From Pseudonocardiales bacterium (lineage in GTDB: Bacteria > Actinomycetota > Actinomycetes > Mycobacteriales > QHCD01): DNA of 34,555 nucleotides. Positions 24,675 through 33,780 of this stretch are shown piece by piece; positions within the stretch are counted from its first letter, which is position 1; each line of letters starts with the position of its first letter. The stretch covers positions 1-34,555 of the forward strand of contig QHCD01000079.1 of assembly GCA_003244255.1 (NCBI GenBank), given 5' to 3'. The position numbers and the translations under genes were made by a program. The notes beneath the pieces were generated by a model. That model was not told the origin of the DNA. It did not search any database and saw only the letters and a program-made list of their open reading frames with translations.

Positions 24675-25568
24675 GTGGTCGTGGACGACGCGGGGAGCTC
24701 AGGTTCGAGCGGCTTGCCGGTGCCGGCGGTGTTGGAGGAGACGGCGCGGCGGTGGCGAGAGCACGGCAGGCCGCCGCAGCCAGCATCGCGGTGGTCTCGG
24801 GTGTCGTGGGAGAAAGAGTTCGAGTCGTACCGGGACTTCCTGCGGTCGTTGCCGGACCGGGTGGGTCGCGGCGAGGCGACCGACCATGCCCGTGACGCGA
24901 GCGGGTCGGCGGAGGGCGCAGTGCGGGCGTTCCTGGCGGCAATGATCTGGGGGTACGGACCGGTCGGGTATGGGCCGTACCGGACCGCGCGCGTTCTGCG
25001 AGAGAACCCCGACGCTGCGGACCGGCTGGCCGAAATCGCGGGGATCGCCCAGCGAGAGGGCGGACTGGCGGCGTTCGAACATGTCGCGTCGCAGCCGTTG
25101 CGATATCTAGGCGTGGCGTTCGGCACGAAGTACCTGTACTTCTGCGCTGAGGCCGGGAAGGGCACGGCGGGAACGGCCCCGGTGCTGGACGCGGTCGTGC
25201 GTCGATGGCTTGTCCAGCATGCCGGCATCAAGCTGGGTATCGAGTCGTGGCGGTCGCCGGCTTACCGCCGATACCTGGAGGTGCTGGCGGACTGGAGTAC
25301 GCAACTCGGCTTGCACCGCGGCGAGGTCGAGGAGTTGATCTTCCGGGAAGGGATCAGCCGGGAGGGATCAGCGTTGTGGGGTGAGGCGTGGGCAGGTACG
25401 GATGCGCCTCTGGAGCCGGCGGAGATCGCGGCGGGGGCGCGGCGGGCACTCGCCGAGCTGCGCAGGCTGTTCGGTGCCACTGAGCGAGGCCTGGCCGCGC
25501 AGGCCCAGCCCCACCTGGACGCGCTGGCCGGGATGGTCGAAACCATCTGGCCGGCCGCCATCGTGTAG
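24675..25568 (+). CDS. OGG-fold DNA glycosylase-like protein
   Basis: The 297-residue product resembles the proteins annotated as 8-oxoguanine DNA glycosylase OGG-fold, which are found in many defence islands. The conserved block AFLAAMIWGYGPVGYGPYRTARVL (85-108) is followed by LGVAFGTKYLYF (145-156) and APVLDAVVRRWL (168-179). K152 in GTK and D172 in LDAVV match human OGG1 K249 (VGTK) and D268 in motif and nearly in spacing (20 against 19 residues), so base excision with strand nicking is plausible. Start GTG 24675 has GAGGGGG upstream. The gene is intact among broken neighbours. The substrate is unknown; a modified base in phage DNA is one idea. The fold call is from motif reading only. Confidence 0.65.
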   Translation: MVVDDAGSSGSSGLPVPAVLEETARRWREHGRPPQPASRWSRVSWEKEFESYRDFLRSLPDRVGRGEATDHARDASGSAEGAVRAFLAAMIWGYGPVGYGPYRTARVLRENPDAADRLAEIAGIAQREGGLAAFEHVASQPLRYLGVAFGTKYLYFCAEAGKGTAGTAPVLDAVVRRWLVQHAGIKLGIESWRSPAYRRYLEVLADWSTQLGLHRGEVEELIFREGISREGSALWGEAWAGTDAPLEPAEIAAGARRALAELRRLFGATERGLAAQAQPHLDALAGMVETIWPAAIV

Positions 25569-25636
25569 CAGCTGGATCAACTCCGGTGACCTCGACCCGG
25601 CTGCGCATCTGGCGATGAGGTTCGGCCTCCCACGAC

Positions 25637-25659
25637 CCCGATAAGCCCCCATTATCGGG
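25637..25659. repeat. Inverted repeat after the glycosylase-like gene
   Basis: CCCGATAA (25637-25644) pairs perfectly with TTATCGGG (25652-25659) around a 7-nt spacer. It sits 69 bp after the glycosylase stop and 58 bp before the recombinase start. It may be a terminator or a recombinase-related site. Confidence 0.5.
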
Positions 25660-25674
25660 ATGGTCCTGCCGGCG

Positions 25675-25707
25675 TGTCGGACCGGTCGTGACGGGCCCGT
25701 TCCGACA
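25675..25707. repeat. Inverted repeat directly upstream of the recombinase
   Basis: TGTCGGA (25675-25681) and TCCGACA (25701-25707) are perfect 7-bp inverted arms with a 19-nt spacer, ending 10 bp before GTG 25717. Paired short arms beside a tyrosine recombinase gene recall a core recombination site, but no second copy is seen in the window. Confidence 0.35.
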
Positions 25708-25716
25708 GGCTGGGGG

Positions 25717-26798
25717 GTGAGCATCCCGCCCGTCGAGCTGGTCGATGTAGACCTGGAGCGTGCTGATCGGCCGGCTGCTGCTGGTGTCGCAACGCTGGAC
25801 GATCAGGTGGCCGCCGCGCTGCGCGGGTCGTTGGCAGCGAACACATGGCGTGCCTACGCCGCGGACTGGCGGCACTGGTCCGCGTGGGCAACTGAACACG
25901 GAATCGTGCTGATGCCGGCAGAGCCGCTGGAGTTGGCCCGCTACCTGGTCGATCAGGCCGCCGCCGCACGGGTCGGCACGCTGACCCGCCGGCTGTCGGC
26001 GATCGCCAAGGCCCACGTGCTGGCCGGGCACGCCGATCCGACGGACGACCCCGCGGTCCGGGAGGTACTGCGCGGGCTACGCCGCGAGCACGGCACTGCC
26101 CGCCGCGGCGCCCCGCCGCTGTGGACCTCCGACGTCGAACGCATCACTGCCGCCACCGACACGGTCCCCAGCCGCACCTTCGGTCCCAGGCAGGGAACCG
26201 CCGAGGCCCGGGACCGGGCACTGCTGCTGCTCGCGTTCACCTCCGCGCTGCGCCGCAGCGAACTCGCCGCGCTGGACATTGATGACCTCAAGCTCGACCC
26301 GGCCGGGCTGATCGTGCACATCACCCGAAGCAAGACCGACCCCGACGCCGAGGGCGCCTACGTCGGCATCCCCTACGCCTCCCGCCCCGACTGTGCCCGG
26401 TGCTCGCGGTGCAGGCGTGGACTGACCGTCTCGCGGCTCTGCTCGGGCGTGACCGTGACGATCTCACCGGCCCGTTGTTCCGGCCGGTCGACCGCCGCGG
26501 GCAACTCGGGTCGCTGGGCGCCAGCCGGCACGGCCCCGACGCCCGCCTATCTGACGCGGCGATCCGGGACGCGGTAATCCGCCGCGCCACGGCGGCCGGA
26601 CTCTCGCCCGCCCACGGCCACCGGTTCTTCACCGCCCACTCCACCCGCTCCGGGTTCGCCACCCAGGCCGCCGCCAACGGCGCCAGCGAACGCGCCATCA
26701 TGGATCAGGGCCGCTGGCGGTCCCTGCAGGTCGCCCGGTCCTACATTCGCCGCGGCAGCGTCTTCACCGACAACGCCGCCGGAGGGCTCGGCCTATGA
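25717..26798 (+). pseudogene. Tyrosine recombinase/integrase, frameshifted
   Basis: Two frames join into one phage-integrase-family protein. The first holds the SAM-like core-binding domain (ANTWRAYAADWRHWSAW) and catalytic Arg in FTSALRRSELAALD, Lys in TRSKTD, then SRPD. One base appears lost at about 26390-26393, since adding one C gives SRPDLCPVLAVQAW. The second frame carries HSTR (about 26637-26648), the tryptophan of GRW and catalytic Tyr (26742-26744, ARSYIR). The joined gene has every catalytic residue, so the loss is recent or an error in the sequence. Start GTG 25717 is likely; ATG 25660 would be an earlier option. It overlaps the DUF1016 gene by 4 nt (ATGA). Confidence 0.8.
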
Positions 26799-27646
26799 CC
26801 GCGCCTCGGCGCAGCCGGGATCATGGCCTGGTGAGCCCCACCGATCTTGCCCTGCCCGCGGACTACCAACAGGTCCTCGATGATCTCAAACAGGCGGTCC
26901 GTACCGCCCGGGTACGCGCTCACCAGGCCGCCAACACCGAACTGATCGCGTTGTACCGGCGGATCGGAGAGGCGATCCTGGACCGACAGCAGGCCGAGGG
27001 CTGGGGCACCAAGGTCATCGACCGGCTCGCCGGCGATCTGCGCGCCGAGTTCCCGAACATGCGGGGACTGTCTCGCAGCAACCTGTTCTACATGCGGCAA
27101 CTCGCCGACAGCTGGCCAGAGGCCGCAATCGTCCAACAGGCCGTTGGACGATTGCCGTGGGGCCATATCACGGTGCTGCTGGACAAGCTCGATGATCGGC
27201 CCAGCCGGGACTGGTATGCCGCGGCCGCGGTCGAGCACGGCTGGAGCCGCAACGTCTTGACCCACCAGATTTCCAGCCAGTTGCACCGGCGGATCGGTAC
27301 CGCACCGTCGAACTTCGCGGTGCGCCTACCCGCCCACGACTCTGACCTCGCGCAGCAGCTGGTCCGCGACCCCTACGTCTTCGAATTCCTCGGCCTGACC
27401 GAGCGAGTCTCCGAGCGCGAGCTCGAGACAGCGCTGATGAACCGGCTGCAGGCGTTCTTGCTCGAACTCGGTCACGGGTTCGCGTTCGTCGGCCGGCAAT
27501 ATCACCTCGAGGTCGGAGGCAACGACTTCCACATCGACCTGCTGTTCTTCAACTGGGCCCAGTCCCGGTTTGTCGTCGTCGAGCTCAAAATCGGCCGTTC
27601 CAGCCGGACTACATTGGCCAGCTCGGCTTCGGACGCTTCGGGGTAG
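26795..27646 (+). pseudogene. DUF1016 (YhcG-type) PDDEXK nuclease, frameshifted and truncated
   Basis: The protein begins with a DUF1016 N-terminal helical domain (about 24-165, including NMRGLSRSNLFYMRQLADSWP and LPWGHITVLLDKL). The nuclease domain follows, with VGRQYHLEVGGNDFHIDLLF (D248) and VVVELKIG (E263-L-K265). After IGR the family normally reads FQPDYIGQLGFY. Here one missing T shifts the frame to SSRTTLASSASDASG and a stop. Even in the restored frame, homology ends at QLGF (27630) and core promoter sequence follows. The C-terminal part of the nuclease fold is lost, so activity is doubtful. The gene overlaps the recombinase stop (ATGA). Confidence 0.8.
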
Positions 27647-27709
27647 GGTCGCAAGGCCGGGCGCGGGCCCCTCCCGCGCGAGTACCGCACGTCCCGAGGA
27701 GAGTGCCGC
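27628..27709 (+). promoter_or_regulatory. Right island junction and core promoter of the DUF948-alaS operon
   Basis: DUF1016 homology stops at about 27630. TAGGGT (27644-27649), which contains the stop codon of the broken nuclease, is a -10-like hexamer and GAGGAGAG precedes ATG 27710. The island end therefore lies about 14 bp before the -10, so any -35 of this housekeeping operon is island-derived. Confidence 0.5.
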
Positions 27710-28123
27710 ATGTCTGGTGCGCAGATCGCTGCGCTGATCGCGGCGGGTGCCTTCGCGCTGCTCGTGATCCTCCTTGCCGTGCCCGTCCTTAAGCTCGGCC
27801 GGACGCTCGATGAAGCCACTCTCGCGATCCGCCAGGTGCACAAGGACATCGACCCGATCCTGCTCAACGCGAACTCCACGGTCGAGGCGCTCAACGGGCA
27901 GCTGGAGCGGGTCGACGGCATCGCCCAGAACGCCCAGGCGGTGTCGAGTAACGCGGCCGCGGTGGCGTCGGTCTTCGCGTCCACGGTGGGTGGTCCGCTG
28001 GTGAAGGTCGCGGCGATGTCCTATGGCATCCGGCATGCCGCGGCGAACCGGCGGAAGGCGAGCGCCGAACGCGCGATGAAGGCCGAGCGCCGGTCCCGCC
28101 GCAGGCATGGTGCTCGCTCATGA
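27710..28123 (+). CDS. DUF948 family membrane protein
   Basis: The 137-residue protein has one N-terminal membrane helix (about 6-27). A helical, likely coiled-coil segment follows (KLGRTLDEATLAIRQVHKDIDPILLNANSTVEALNGQLERVDGIAQNAQAV), and the C-terminal tail is very basic. This is the DUF948 layout; similar proteins are sometimes called general stress proteins, but the role is unknown. The start follows GAGGAGAG. Its stop overlaps the next ATG by 4 nt, and the gene is first in the alaS-mltG-aroE operon. It is conserved at this place in actinobacteria. Confidence 0.88.
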   Translation: MSGAQIAALIAAGAFALLVILLAVPVLKLGRTLDEATLAIRQVHKDIDPILLNANSTVEALNGQLERVDGIAQNAQAVSSNAAAVASVFASTVGGPLVKVAAMSYGIRHAAANRRKASAERAMKAERRSRRRHGARS

Positions 28124-28383
28124 TCCGCCGGATTTTCTGGCTCGCAGTCGGTATCGGCGTCGGCACGACAGTCACCCGCCGGGTGGCTCGCGCGCGCGCG
28201 CAGCTCTCGCCGCAGGCAGTAGCGGGCAGCCTGCAGAACACCCTGGCCGCGGCCATCGCCGCCGTCCGCGATTTCGTGGCCGACATGCGCGAGAGCGCGT
28301 CGGACCGCGAACACGAACTGCGCGAGGGTGCCGGTATCGACGGCAAGCTCGGAGCGAAGCCGGAGGACTTCGCGCGACGATGA
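28120..28383 (+). CDS. DUF6167 family small protein
   Basis: An 87-residue protein of unknown function with an N-terminal hydrophobic segment (IRRIFWLAVGIGVGTTV), a basic patch (TRRVARARAQ) and a helical middle (LQNTLAAAIAAVRDFVADMRESASDRE). It resembles the small DUF6167 protein that lies just before alaS in many actinobacteria. Both ends overlap neighbours as ATGA, so translation is coupled from DUF948 to alaS. Confidence 0.8.
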   Translation: MIRRIFWLAVGIGVGTTVTRRVARARAQLSPQAVAGSLQNTLAAAIAAVRDFVADMRESASDREHELREGAGIDGKLGAKPEDFARR

Positions 28384-31064
28384 GAAGCGATGAAATCCGC
28401 ACCCGGTTCGTTTCCTACTTTCAGTCGCGGGGCCACCTCGCAGCGCCCTCGGCCTCCCTGATCTACGACGATCCGACGCTGCTGTTCGTCAATGCCGGCA
28501 TGGTGCCGATGAAGCCATACCTGCTCGGTCAGGAGACGCCGCCGGCGCCGCGGATGACCAGCGTGCAGAAGGTGCTGCGGACCGAGGACATCGACGAGGT
28601 CGGTCTGACCACGCGGCACAACACGTTCTTCCAGATGGCCGGCAACTTCTCTTTCGGCGACTACTTCAAGGAAGAAGCGATCGCGTTCGCGTGGGATCTG
28701 ATCACCCGGCCGCAGGGCGACGGCGGCTACGGCTTCGACGGCGACCGCATCTGGGCGACCGCCTACTACGACGACGACGAGGCAGTCGATCTGTGGAAGA
28801 AGGTCGCCGGACTACCCGACGAGCGCATCCAGCGCCGCGGCATGGCCGACAACTACTGGTCGATGGGCGTGCCCGGTCCGTGCGGGCCGAACTCGGAGAT
28901 CTACTTCGACCGTGGACCCGAGTACGGGCCAGACGGCGGCCCGATCGTCGACGAGGATCGCTTCCTGGAGATATGGAACCTGGTGTTCATGCAGGAGCTC
29001 CGCGGTCCGGGAGGCGCCAAGGACGACTACCCGCTGCTGGGCGCGCTGCCGCAGAAGAACATCGACACCGGCCTCGGGATGGAGCGGGTCGCGTTCCTGC
29101 TGCAGGGCGTCGACAACGTCTACGAGACCGACCTGCTCTGGCCGACGATCGAGCTCACCGAGTCGATGACGGGTCGCCGCTACGGAACCGACCTCGACGA
29201 CGACCGCCGGTTCCGCGTGATCGCCGACCACGTGCGCAGCGCCACGATGGTGATCGCTGACGGCGTGACGCCGTCGAATGAGGGTCGCGGCTACGTGCTC
29301 CGGCGGCTGCTGCGCCGCGTGATCCGCGCGGTCCGGCTGCTCGGCTGCGCCGATCCGGTGATGCGCCAGCTGGTCGGCGCCGCACGCGACGCCATGGGAC
29401 CGTCGTACCCGGAGCTGGTGACGGAGTTCGAGCGGATCGCGGGCTACGCCGAGACCGAGGAAGAGGCGTTCGGGCACACGATTCGCGCGGGCACCACGAT
29501 CTTCGAAGGCGCGGTGCGGCAGGCGAAGTCGTCGGGATCGACGACGCTGTCCGGCGACGAAGCCTTCACCCTGCACGACACCTACGGCTTCCCGTTCGAG
29601 CTGACCATGGAGATGGCCGCCGACGAGGGGCTGGCCGTCGACCGCGCGGCGTTCGCGACGCTCATGGCGGAGCAGCAGCGGCGGGCCAAGGCCGACGCGA
29701 TGGAACGCAGGACCGGGCCCGCCGACGTCTCCACCCTCCGGTCGGTGCTGGATGCACACGGCGAGAGCACCTTCACCGGATATACCGACGCCGCGACGGA
29801 ATCCACGGTTGTCGCGCTGTTGACGAACGGCAGCAATGTCGTCTCCGCTCCGGCCGGCACGGAGGTCGACGTCGTGCTCGATGCCACGCCGTTCTACCCG
29901 GAATCGGGTGGTCAGCAGGCCGACCACGGCACGTTGCGCGCACCCGGTGCGGTGCTCGACGTCGTCGACGTGCAGCGCCCGCTGACCGGGCTGATCGTGC
30001 ACCGCGCCCGGGTGACCGAGGGCGAGCTGCGGGTCGGTGACGTCGTCGATGCGGCGATCGATCCGGTGCGGCGGCGGGCGATCTCGCGGGCACATACCGC
30101 CACCCATCTGCTGCACCGCGCCCTGCGGGGGACGCTCGGTGAGTCGGCCCGGCAGGCGGGATCGCTGAACTCGCCCGGCCGGCTGCGCTTCGACTTCACG
30201 ACGCCGGCATCGGTGCCGGCGTCGGCGCTGGCCGACGTCGAGGCAGAGGTGAACGCCGGCATCGCCGACGACCTGCCGGTCGGGGCGTTCGTCACCGACC
30301 TCGACTCTGCCCGCGCGCTGGGAGCGATGGCGCTGTTCGGCGAGAAGTACCCGCCGCGGGTGCGGGTCGTGGAGATCGGCGGCGAGTACTCCCGGGAGCT
30401 GTGCGGTGGCACGCACGCCCTCGGCGCGGGGCAGCTACGCCTGGTGAAGCTGGTCAGCGACTCCTCGATCGGCTCGGGTGTCCGCAGGGTGGAGGCACTG
30501 GTCGGCGCCGATGCGTTGGGCTTCCTGGCCCGTGAACACGCGCTGGTCGCCGCGTTGTCCGAGGCCGTGAAGGCGCCGGCCGAAGAGCTGTCGGACCGTG
30601 TCCACGGTCTGATCGAACGGCTCCGCGTGGCTGAGAAGGAGCTCGCCGCGGTCCGCGCGCAGGCCGCCGTCGCCGGAGCGGCGCAGCTCGCGGCCTCGGC
30701 TCGTGACGTCTTCGGCGTCGCGTTCGTCGCGGATCGCGCGCCGGCCGGTGTCGGCGCCGCGGACCTGCGCGGGCTGGCCGGCGAGGTACGCGGCCGGCTC
30801 GGCACCGATCGGCCCGCCGTCGTGGTACTGCTCTCCGACGGCGACGGCGACCGCGTGTCCTTCGTCGCCGCGACCAACGAGACGGCCCGCGCCTGGGGGA
30901 TATCCGCGAGCGACATCGTCGGGGCGCTGGCGCCATCGATCGGCGGCCGCGGCGGGGGCAGGGCCGATCTCGCCCAAGGGGGCGGCAGCGATCCGGCGGG
31001 CATCGACGCCGCGCTACGGGCCGCGGAGCATTACGTCGGTGAGCGGGTGACCAGTACCCGATGA
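28380..31064 (+). CDS. alaS: Alanine--tRNA ligase
   Basis: Class II synthetase for tRNA-Ala with an editing domain that removes mischarged Ser and Gly. From ATG 28380 the product is 894 residues. It has the N-terminal [17 protein letters not shown], the catalytic core with [35 protein letters not shown] and the tRNA-recognition domain. The editing site has HTATHLLH and, further on, CGGTH, both zinc-binding. A C-terminal oligomerisation domain ends the protein. The frame is open further upstream across DUF6167, but the overlap ATGA and the family N-terminus set the start. Confidence 0.96.
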   Translation: MRSDEIRTRFVSYFQSRGHLAAPSASLIYDDPTLLFVNAGMVPMKPYLLGQETPPAPRMTSVQKVLRTEDIDEVGLTTRHNTFFQMAGNFSFGDYFKEEAIAFAWDLITRPQGDGGYGFDGDRIWATAYYDDDEAVDLWKKVAGLPDERIQRRGMADNYWSMGVPGPCGPNSEIYFDRGPEYGPDGGPIVDEDRFLEIWNLVFMQELRGPGGAKDDYPLLGALPQKNIDTGLGMERVAFLLQGVDNVYETDLLWPTIELTESMTGRRYGTDLDDDRRFRVIADHVRSATMVIADGVTPSNEGRGYVLRRLLRRVIRAVRLLGCADPVMRQLVGAARDAMGPSYPELVTEFERIAGYAETEEEAFGHTIRAGTTIFEGAVRQAKSSGSTTLSGDEAFTLHDTYGFPFELTMEMAADEGLAVDRAAFATLMAEQQRRAKADAMERRTGPADVSTLRSVLDAHGESTFTGYTDAATESTVVALLTNGSNVVSAPAGTEVDVVLDATPFYPESGGQQADHGTLRAPGAVLDVVDVQRPLTGLIVHRARVTEGELRVGDVVDAAIDPVRRRAISRAHTATHLLHRALRGTLGESARQAGSLNSPGRLRFDFTTPASVPASALADVEAEVNAGIADDLPVGAFVTDLDSARALGAMALFGEKYPPRVRVVEIGGEYSRELCGGTHALGAGQLRLVKLVSDSSIGSGVRRVEALVGADALGFLAREHALVAALSEAVKAPAEELSDRVHGLIERLRVAEKELAAVRAQAAVAGAAQLAASARDVFGVAFVADRAPAGVGAADLRGLAGEVRGRLGTDRPAVVVLLSDGDGDRVSFVAATNETARAWGISASDIVGALAPSIGGRGGGRADLAQGGGSDPAGIDAALRAAEHYVGERVTSTR

Positions 31065-31074
31065 CGGCGCCCGG

Positions 31075-31587
31075 ATGACCATGTCGCCAGGGGTCCGCAT
31101 CGGCGTCGACGTCGGCTCCGTTCGAGTCGGCGTGGCCCGGAGCGACCCGGGCGGCGTGCTCGCCAGCCCGGTCGTCACGCTGCGCCGGAACGCCCGGACC
31201 GGCGCCGACCTGATCGAGCTCGCCGCCCTGGTGGCCGAGCTCGGCGCCGTCGAGGTCATCGTCGGGCTGCCGCGGACGCTGGCCGGCCGGTCGGGCGGGG
31301 CCGTTGATGCTGCGCGTGCTTATGCGACCGCGCTGCGTGAGCGGATTGCCCCGGTTCCGGTGCGGATGGCCGATGAGCGGTTGACCACGGTCGCGGCGTC
31401 CCGGACGCTGTCCCAACAGGGGATGTCGGCGCGCCGCCAGCGTGCCGTCGTTGACCAGGTGGCCGCCGTCTTGATACTTCAAGCGTGGCTCGATTCGACG
31501 GGGTCTGCCGGCGGACCGGGAGGGAGCGGAGCGTTGACGCGACCCGGACGCGGATCCGACGCGGGCGCCGGAGCCGACCATGAGTGA
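31075..31587 (+). CDS. ruvX: Putative pre-16S rRNA nuclease / Holliday junction resolvase-like RuvX
   Basis: YqgF-type RNase H-fold nuclease thought to mature the 5' end of 16S rRNA. The 170-residue product has the acidic motif [13 protein letters not shown] (D12), [20 protein letters not shown] and the C-terminal [14 protein letters not shown]. All family motifs are in place. ATG 31075 is used; ATG 31081 is possible. A hydrophilic tail follows the domain. It overlaps mltG by 8 nt. Confidence 0.93.
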   Translation: MTMSPGVRIGVDVGSVRVGVARSDPGGVLASPVVTLRRNARTGADLIELAALVAELGAVEVIVGLPRTLAGRSGGAVDAARAYATALRERIAPVPVRMADERLTTVAASRTLSQQGMSARRQRAVVDQVAAVLILQAWLDSTGSAGGPGGSGALTRPGRGSDAGAGADHE

Positions 31588-32674
31588 GCTCTCCATCCTG
31601 GGCATGGAGGACGAGCAGTCCTCCCGCCCGCGCCGACAGCGCCGTCATCGCTCGCACCGGCGGCGCGGTCCGGCGATCGCGCTGGTGGTCGTGATCCTGC
31701 TCGCCGTGGGCGCGTTCCTCGGCGGCCGGGCAATCATCGACGAGTTCCGCACGGTGCCCGATTACGAGGGCAGCGGCACGGGCAGCATCTACGTTGAGAT
31801 CGACGTCGGCGCGACGGCCGTCGACATCGCGCAGTCGCTGGTCAAGGCGGACGTCGTGAAGAGCGAGCGTGCGTTCATCAGCGCCGCCAAGGACGATCCG
31901 CGCTCGCGCAACATCCAGGCCGCGACCTACCGCATGCACAAGCACATGAGCGCAACGGCCGCGCTCGCGCTGATGCTCGACCCGAGCGCGAGGGTGGGCC
32001 AGGTGACCATCCCTGAGGGCATGTCGGTGGCGCTGACCCTGCGGCGGCTGGCGCAGCACACCAACATCTCGCTGACCGACCTGCAGGCGGCTGCGAGGAA
32101 ACCCGCGCAGCTGGGACTGCCGGCGTTTGCAGGCGACCGGCTCGAAGGGTTCCTGTTCCCCGCCACCTATTTCATCCCGCAGAGCGCGACGGCGACCGAC
32201 GTGCTGCGAATGATGGTCGGTCAGTTCATGCAGAAGGTGGCGACAAGCTCGCTGTCGGACAGGCACCAGGGGCTCACGCCGTACCAGGTTCTCACCGTGG
32301 CGTCGCTGCTGGAGACCGAAGGCATCACGACCGACTTCGGCAAGATCGCGCGGGTGATCGACAACCGGCTGGCGCGACACATGCCGCTGCAACTGGACTC
32401 GACGATCAACTTCGCACTCGGCCGTAACAATGTCCGGGTGTCCGAGGCACAGACGAAGATCAACTCGCCGTACAACACCTACCGGCACGCTGGTCTGCCG
32501 CCTACCCCGATTGCGAATCCCGGGCTCGACGCGATCAAGGCGGCGATGCATCCGCCAGGGGGACCGTGGCTGTACTTCGTGAAGATGGACCGGGCGGGGG
32601 ACTCGTTCTTCACCGATGACCCGGTCGCGTTCGCCAAGCAGAAGGCGAAGTCGAAGGCAGAAGGGATCTACTAG
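31580..32674 (+). CDS. mltG: Endolytic murein transglycosylase MltG
   Basis: Membrane-bound enzyme that cuts nascent peptidoglycan strands and so sets glycan length. The 364-residue product has a basic cytoplasmic N-terminus ([15 protein letters not shown]), one membrane helix (about 31-49), a LysM-like region and the YceG catalytic domain (about 140-360). The catalytic Glu is probably E245 in VASLLETEG, matching the ASIVEKE site of E. coli. Also visible are [18 protein letters not shown] and [19 protein letters not shown]. Its stop codon is part of the left end of the 168-bp foldback element, so the element may have joined exactly at the stop. Confidence 0.95.
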   Translation: MSELSILGMEDEQSSRPRRQRRHRSHRRRGPAIALVVVILLAVGAFLGGRAIIDEFRTVPDYEGSGTGSIYVEIDVGATAVDIAQSLVKADVVKSERAFISAAKDDPRSRNIQAATYRMHKHMSATAALALMLDPSARVGQVTIPEGMSVALTLRRLAQHTNISLTDLQAAARKPAQLGLPAFAGDRLEGFLFPATYFIPQSATATDVLRMMVGQFMQKVATSSLSDRHQGLTPYQVLTVASLLETEGITTDFGKIARVIDNRLARHMPLQLDSTINFALGRNNVRVSEAQTKINSPYNTYRHAGLPPTPIANPGLDAIKAAMHPPGGPWLYFVKMDRAGDSFFTDDPVAFAKQKAKSKAEGIY

Positions 32675-32838
32675 TGGTCTGGCTGGGATATGACCTGGCG
32701 GTGCCTGTGGCGCCCAGGCGGCGCCTCGCAGCGTTGTCGTCGTCGGCCATAGCCACGGCTATGACCTCCTCCTCCGCCTTGCGATGCATCCGCCTGGATC
32801 ACCACATCCACCGCCGCATATCCCAGACAGACCACTAG
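32671..32838. mobile_element. 168-bp foldback (MITE-like) element between mltG and aroE
   Basis: The ends TGGTCTGGCTGGGATATG (32675-32692) and CATATCCCAGACAGACCA (32817-32834) are inverted repeats with one mismatch, and CTAG flanks both. The inner arms also align when one is reversed: the GGCGGTG, CCAGGCGG and GGCCATAGCC/GGCTATGACC segments recur, so the whole sequence is an imperfect palindrome centred near 32755. It holds no convincing gene. A near copy of one end lies at 15877-15904. This fits a non-autonomous foldback element or a long structured RNA. Confidence 0.75.
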
Positions 32839-32840
32839 CG

Positions 32841-33638
32841 GTGCCGCGTGCGGCCGTTGTCGGTTCACCGGTTGCGCACTCGCTCTCGCCGGTGATCCAC
32901 CGCGCGGCATATGCGGCGCTCGGGCTGTCGGCTTGGTCCTACGACGCGATCGAGTGTGATGCCAACCGGCTGTGCGATCTGCTGGCGGGCGGCGACTTCG
33001 CGGGGCTGTCGGTGACGATGCCGCTCAAGCGGGTTGCGCTCGATGCCGCCGACGTGGTGTGCGACCGGGCCCGCGCCGTCGGTGCTGCCAACACCTTGGT
33101 GCGCCGCGACGACGGCTGGCACGCCGACAACACCGACATCGACGGCGTCCTCGGTGCACTGCGGGACGGCGGGGTCGTCGACGCCACCGGCGCGGTGATC
33201 CTCGGCGCGGGCGGCACGGCGCGGGCAGCGCTCGCCGCCCTGCGCGAACTCGGCGAGCCGGAACCGACCGTGCTGGTGCGCGAACCGGGCCGGGCGGGGG
33301 AGTTGCGGGCGGCGGCCGAGCGACTCGGCATGCGTCCGAGGGTGCTGCGCGGGATGGACCGAACCGAGCTGTTCCGCGCCCCGGTGGTGATCTGCGCGCT
33401 GCCGGCCGGTGCGGCCGACCGGCTGGCCGATGCCGCATGGTGGACGGGCAACGGGACACTCCTCGACGTCGTCTATACGCCGTGGCCGACGCCGCTCGCG
33501 GAGTCGACCGCCCGCGCCGGGCGCCACGTGGTAGGCGGGCGGGAGGTGCTGCTGCACCAGGCGATCGGGCAGGTGCGGAAGATGACCGGCCGGTCCGCAC
33601 CGATAGATGCGATGCGCGCCGCGCTGCCGCAGGCCTGA
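32841..33638 (+). CDS. aroE: Shikimate dehydrogenase
   Basis: NADP-dependent step of aromatic amino-acid synthesis: 3-dehydroshikimate to shikimate. From GTG 32841 the product is 265 residues. It begins PRAAVVGSPVAHSLSPVIH, with the substrate-binding SLS, K63 in VTMPLKR and D99 in NTDIDG (the catalytic pair), and the nucleotide-binding GAGGTARAAL. The frame also opens at ATG 32784 inside the foldback element, which would add residues foreign to the family. No Shine-Dalgarno sequence precedes the GTG, because the element ends two bases before it. Expression may rest on read-through from mltG or signals inside the element. Confidence 0.92.
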   Translation: MPRAAVVGSPVAHSLSPVIHRAAYAALGLSAWSYDAIECDANRLCDLLAGGDFAGLSVTMPLKRVALDAADVVCDRARAVGAANTLVRRDDGWHADNTDIDGVLGALRDGGVVDATGAVILGAGGTARAALAALRELGEPEPTVLVREPGRAGELRAAAERLGMRPRVLRGMDRTELFRAPVVICALPAGAADRLADAAWWTGNGTLLDVVYTPWPTPLAESTARAGRHVVGGREVLLHQAIGQVRKMTGRSAPIDAMRAALPQA

Positions 33639-33689
33639 CCGCCGTCGCCGGCGCCCAGCTGAGCCCGAACGGATGTCCACCGCGAGACG

Positions 33690-33724
33690 CTTGTCTCTGC
33701 CCCGCCGCGTGGGGCAGAGACAAG
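33690..33724. terminator. Perfect 14-bp hairpin after aroE
   Basis: CTTGTCTCTGCCCC (33690-33703) pairs perfectly with GGGGCAGAGACAAG (33711-33724) around a 7-nt loop. It lies between aroE and the prepilin peptidase. There is no T tract, so it may be a terminator of the actinobacterial kind or a small palindromic repeat. Confidence 0.6.
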
Positions 33725-33767
33725 GCGCGCGTAGAGACGTCCTCCGACCGCAGCGCGCGGGCACCAT

Positions 33768-33773
33768 TAGGGT
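33768..33773 (+). promoter_or_regulatory. -10-like hexamer before the prepilin peptidase
   Basis: TAGGGT stands 7 nt before GTG 33781 with no Shine-Dalgarno sequence, so the message is probably leaderless. The same hexamer serves as proposed -10 of the DUF948 gene. Confidence 0.45.
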
Positions 33774-33780
33774 CTGCGAT

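Noticed and set aside
18205..27632. tRNA-based attachment site at an island edge
   Set aside because: I see no tRNA gene or tRNA 3' end at either junction and no direct repeat flanking the island.
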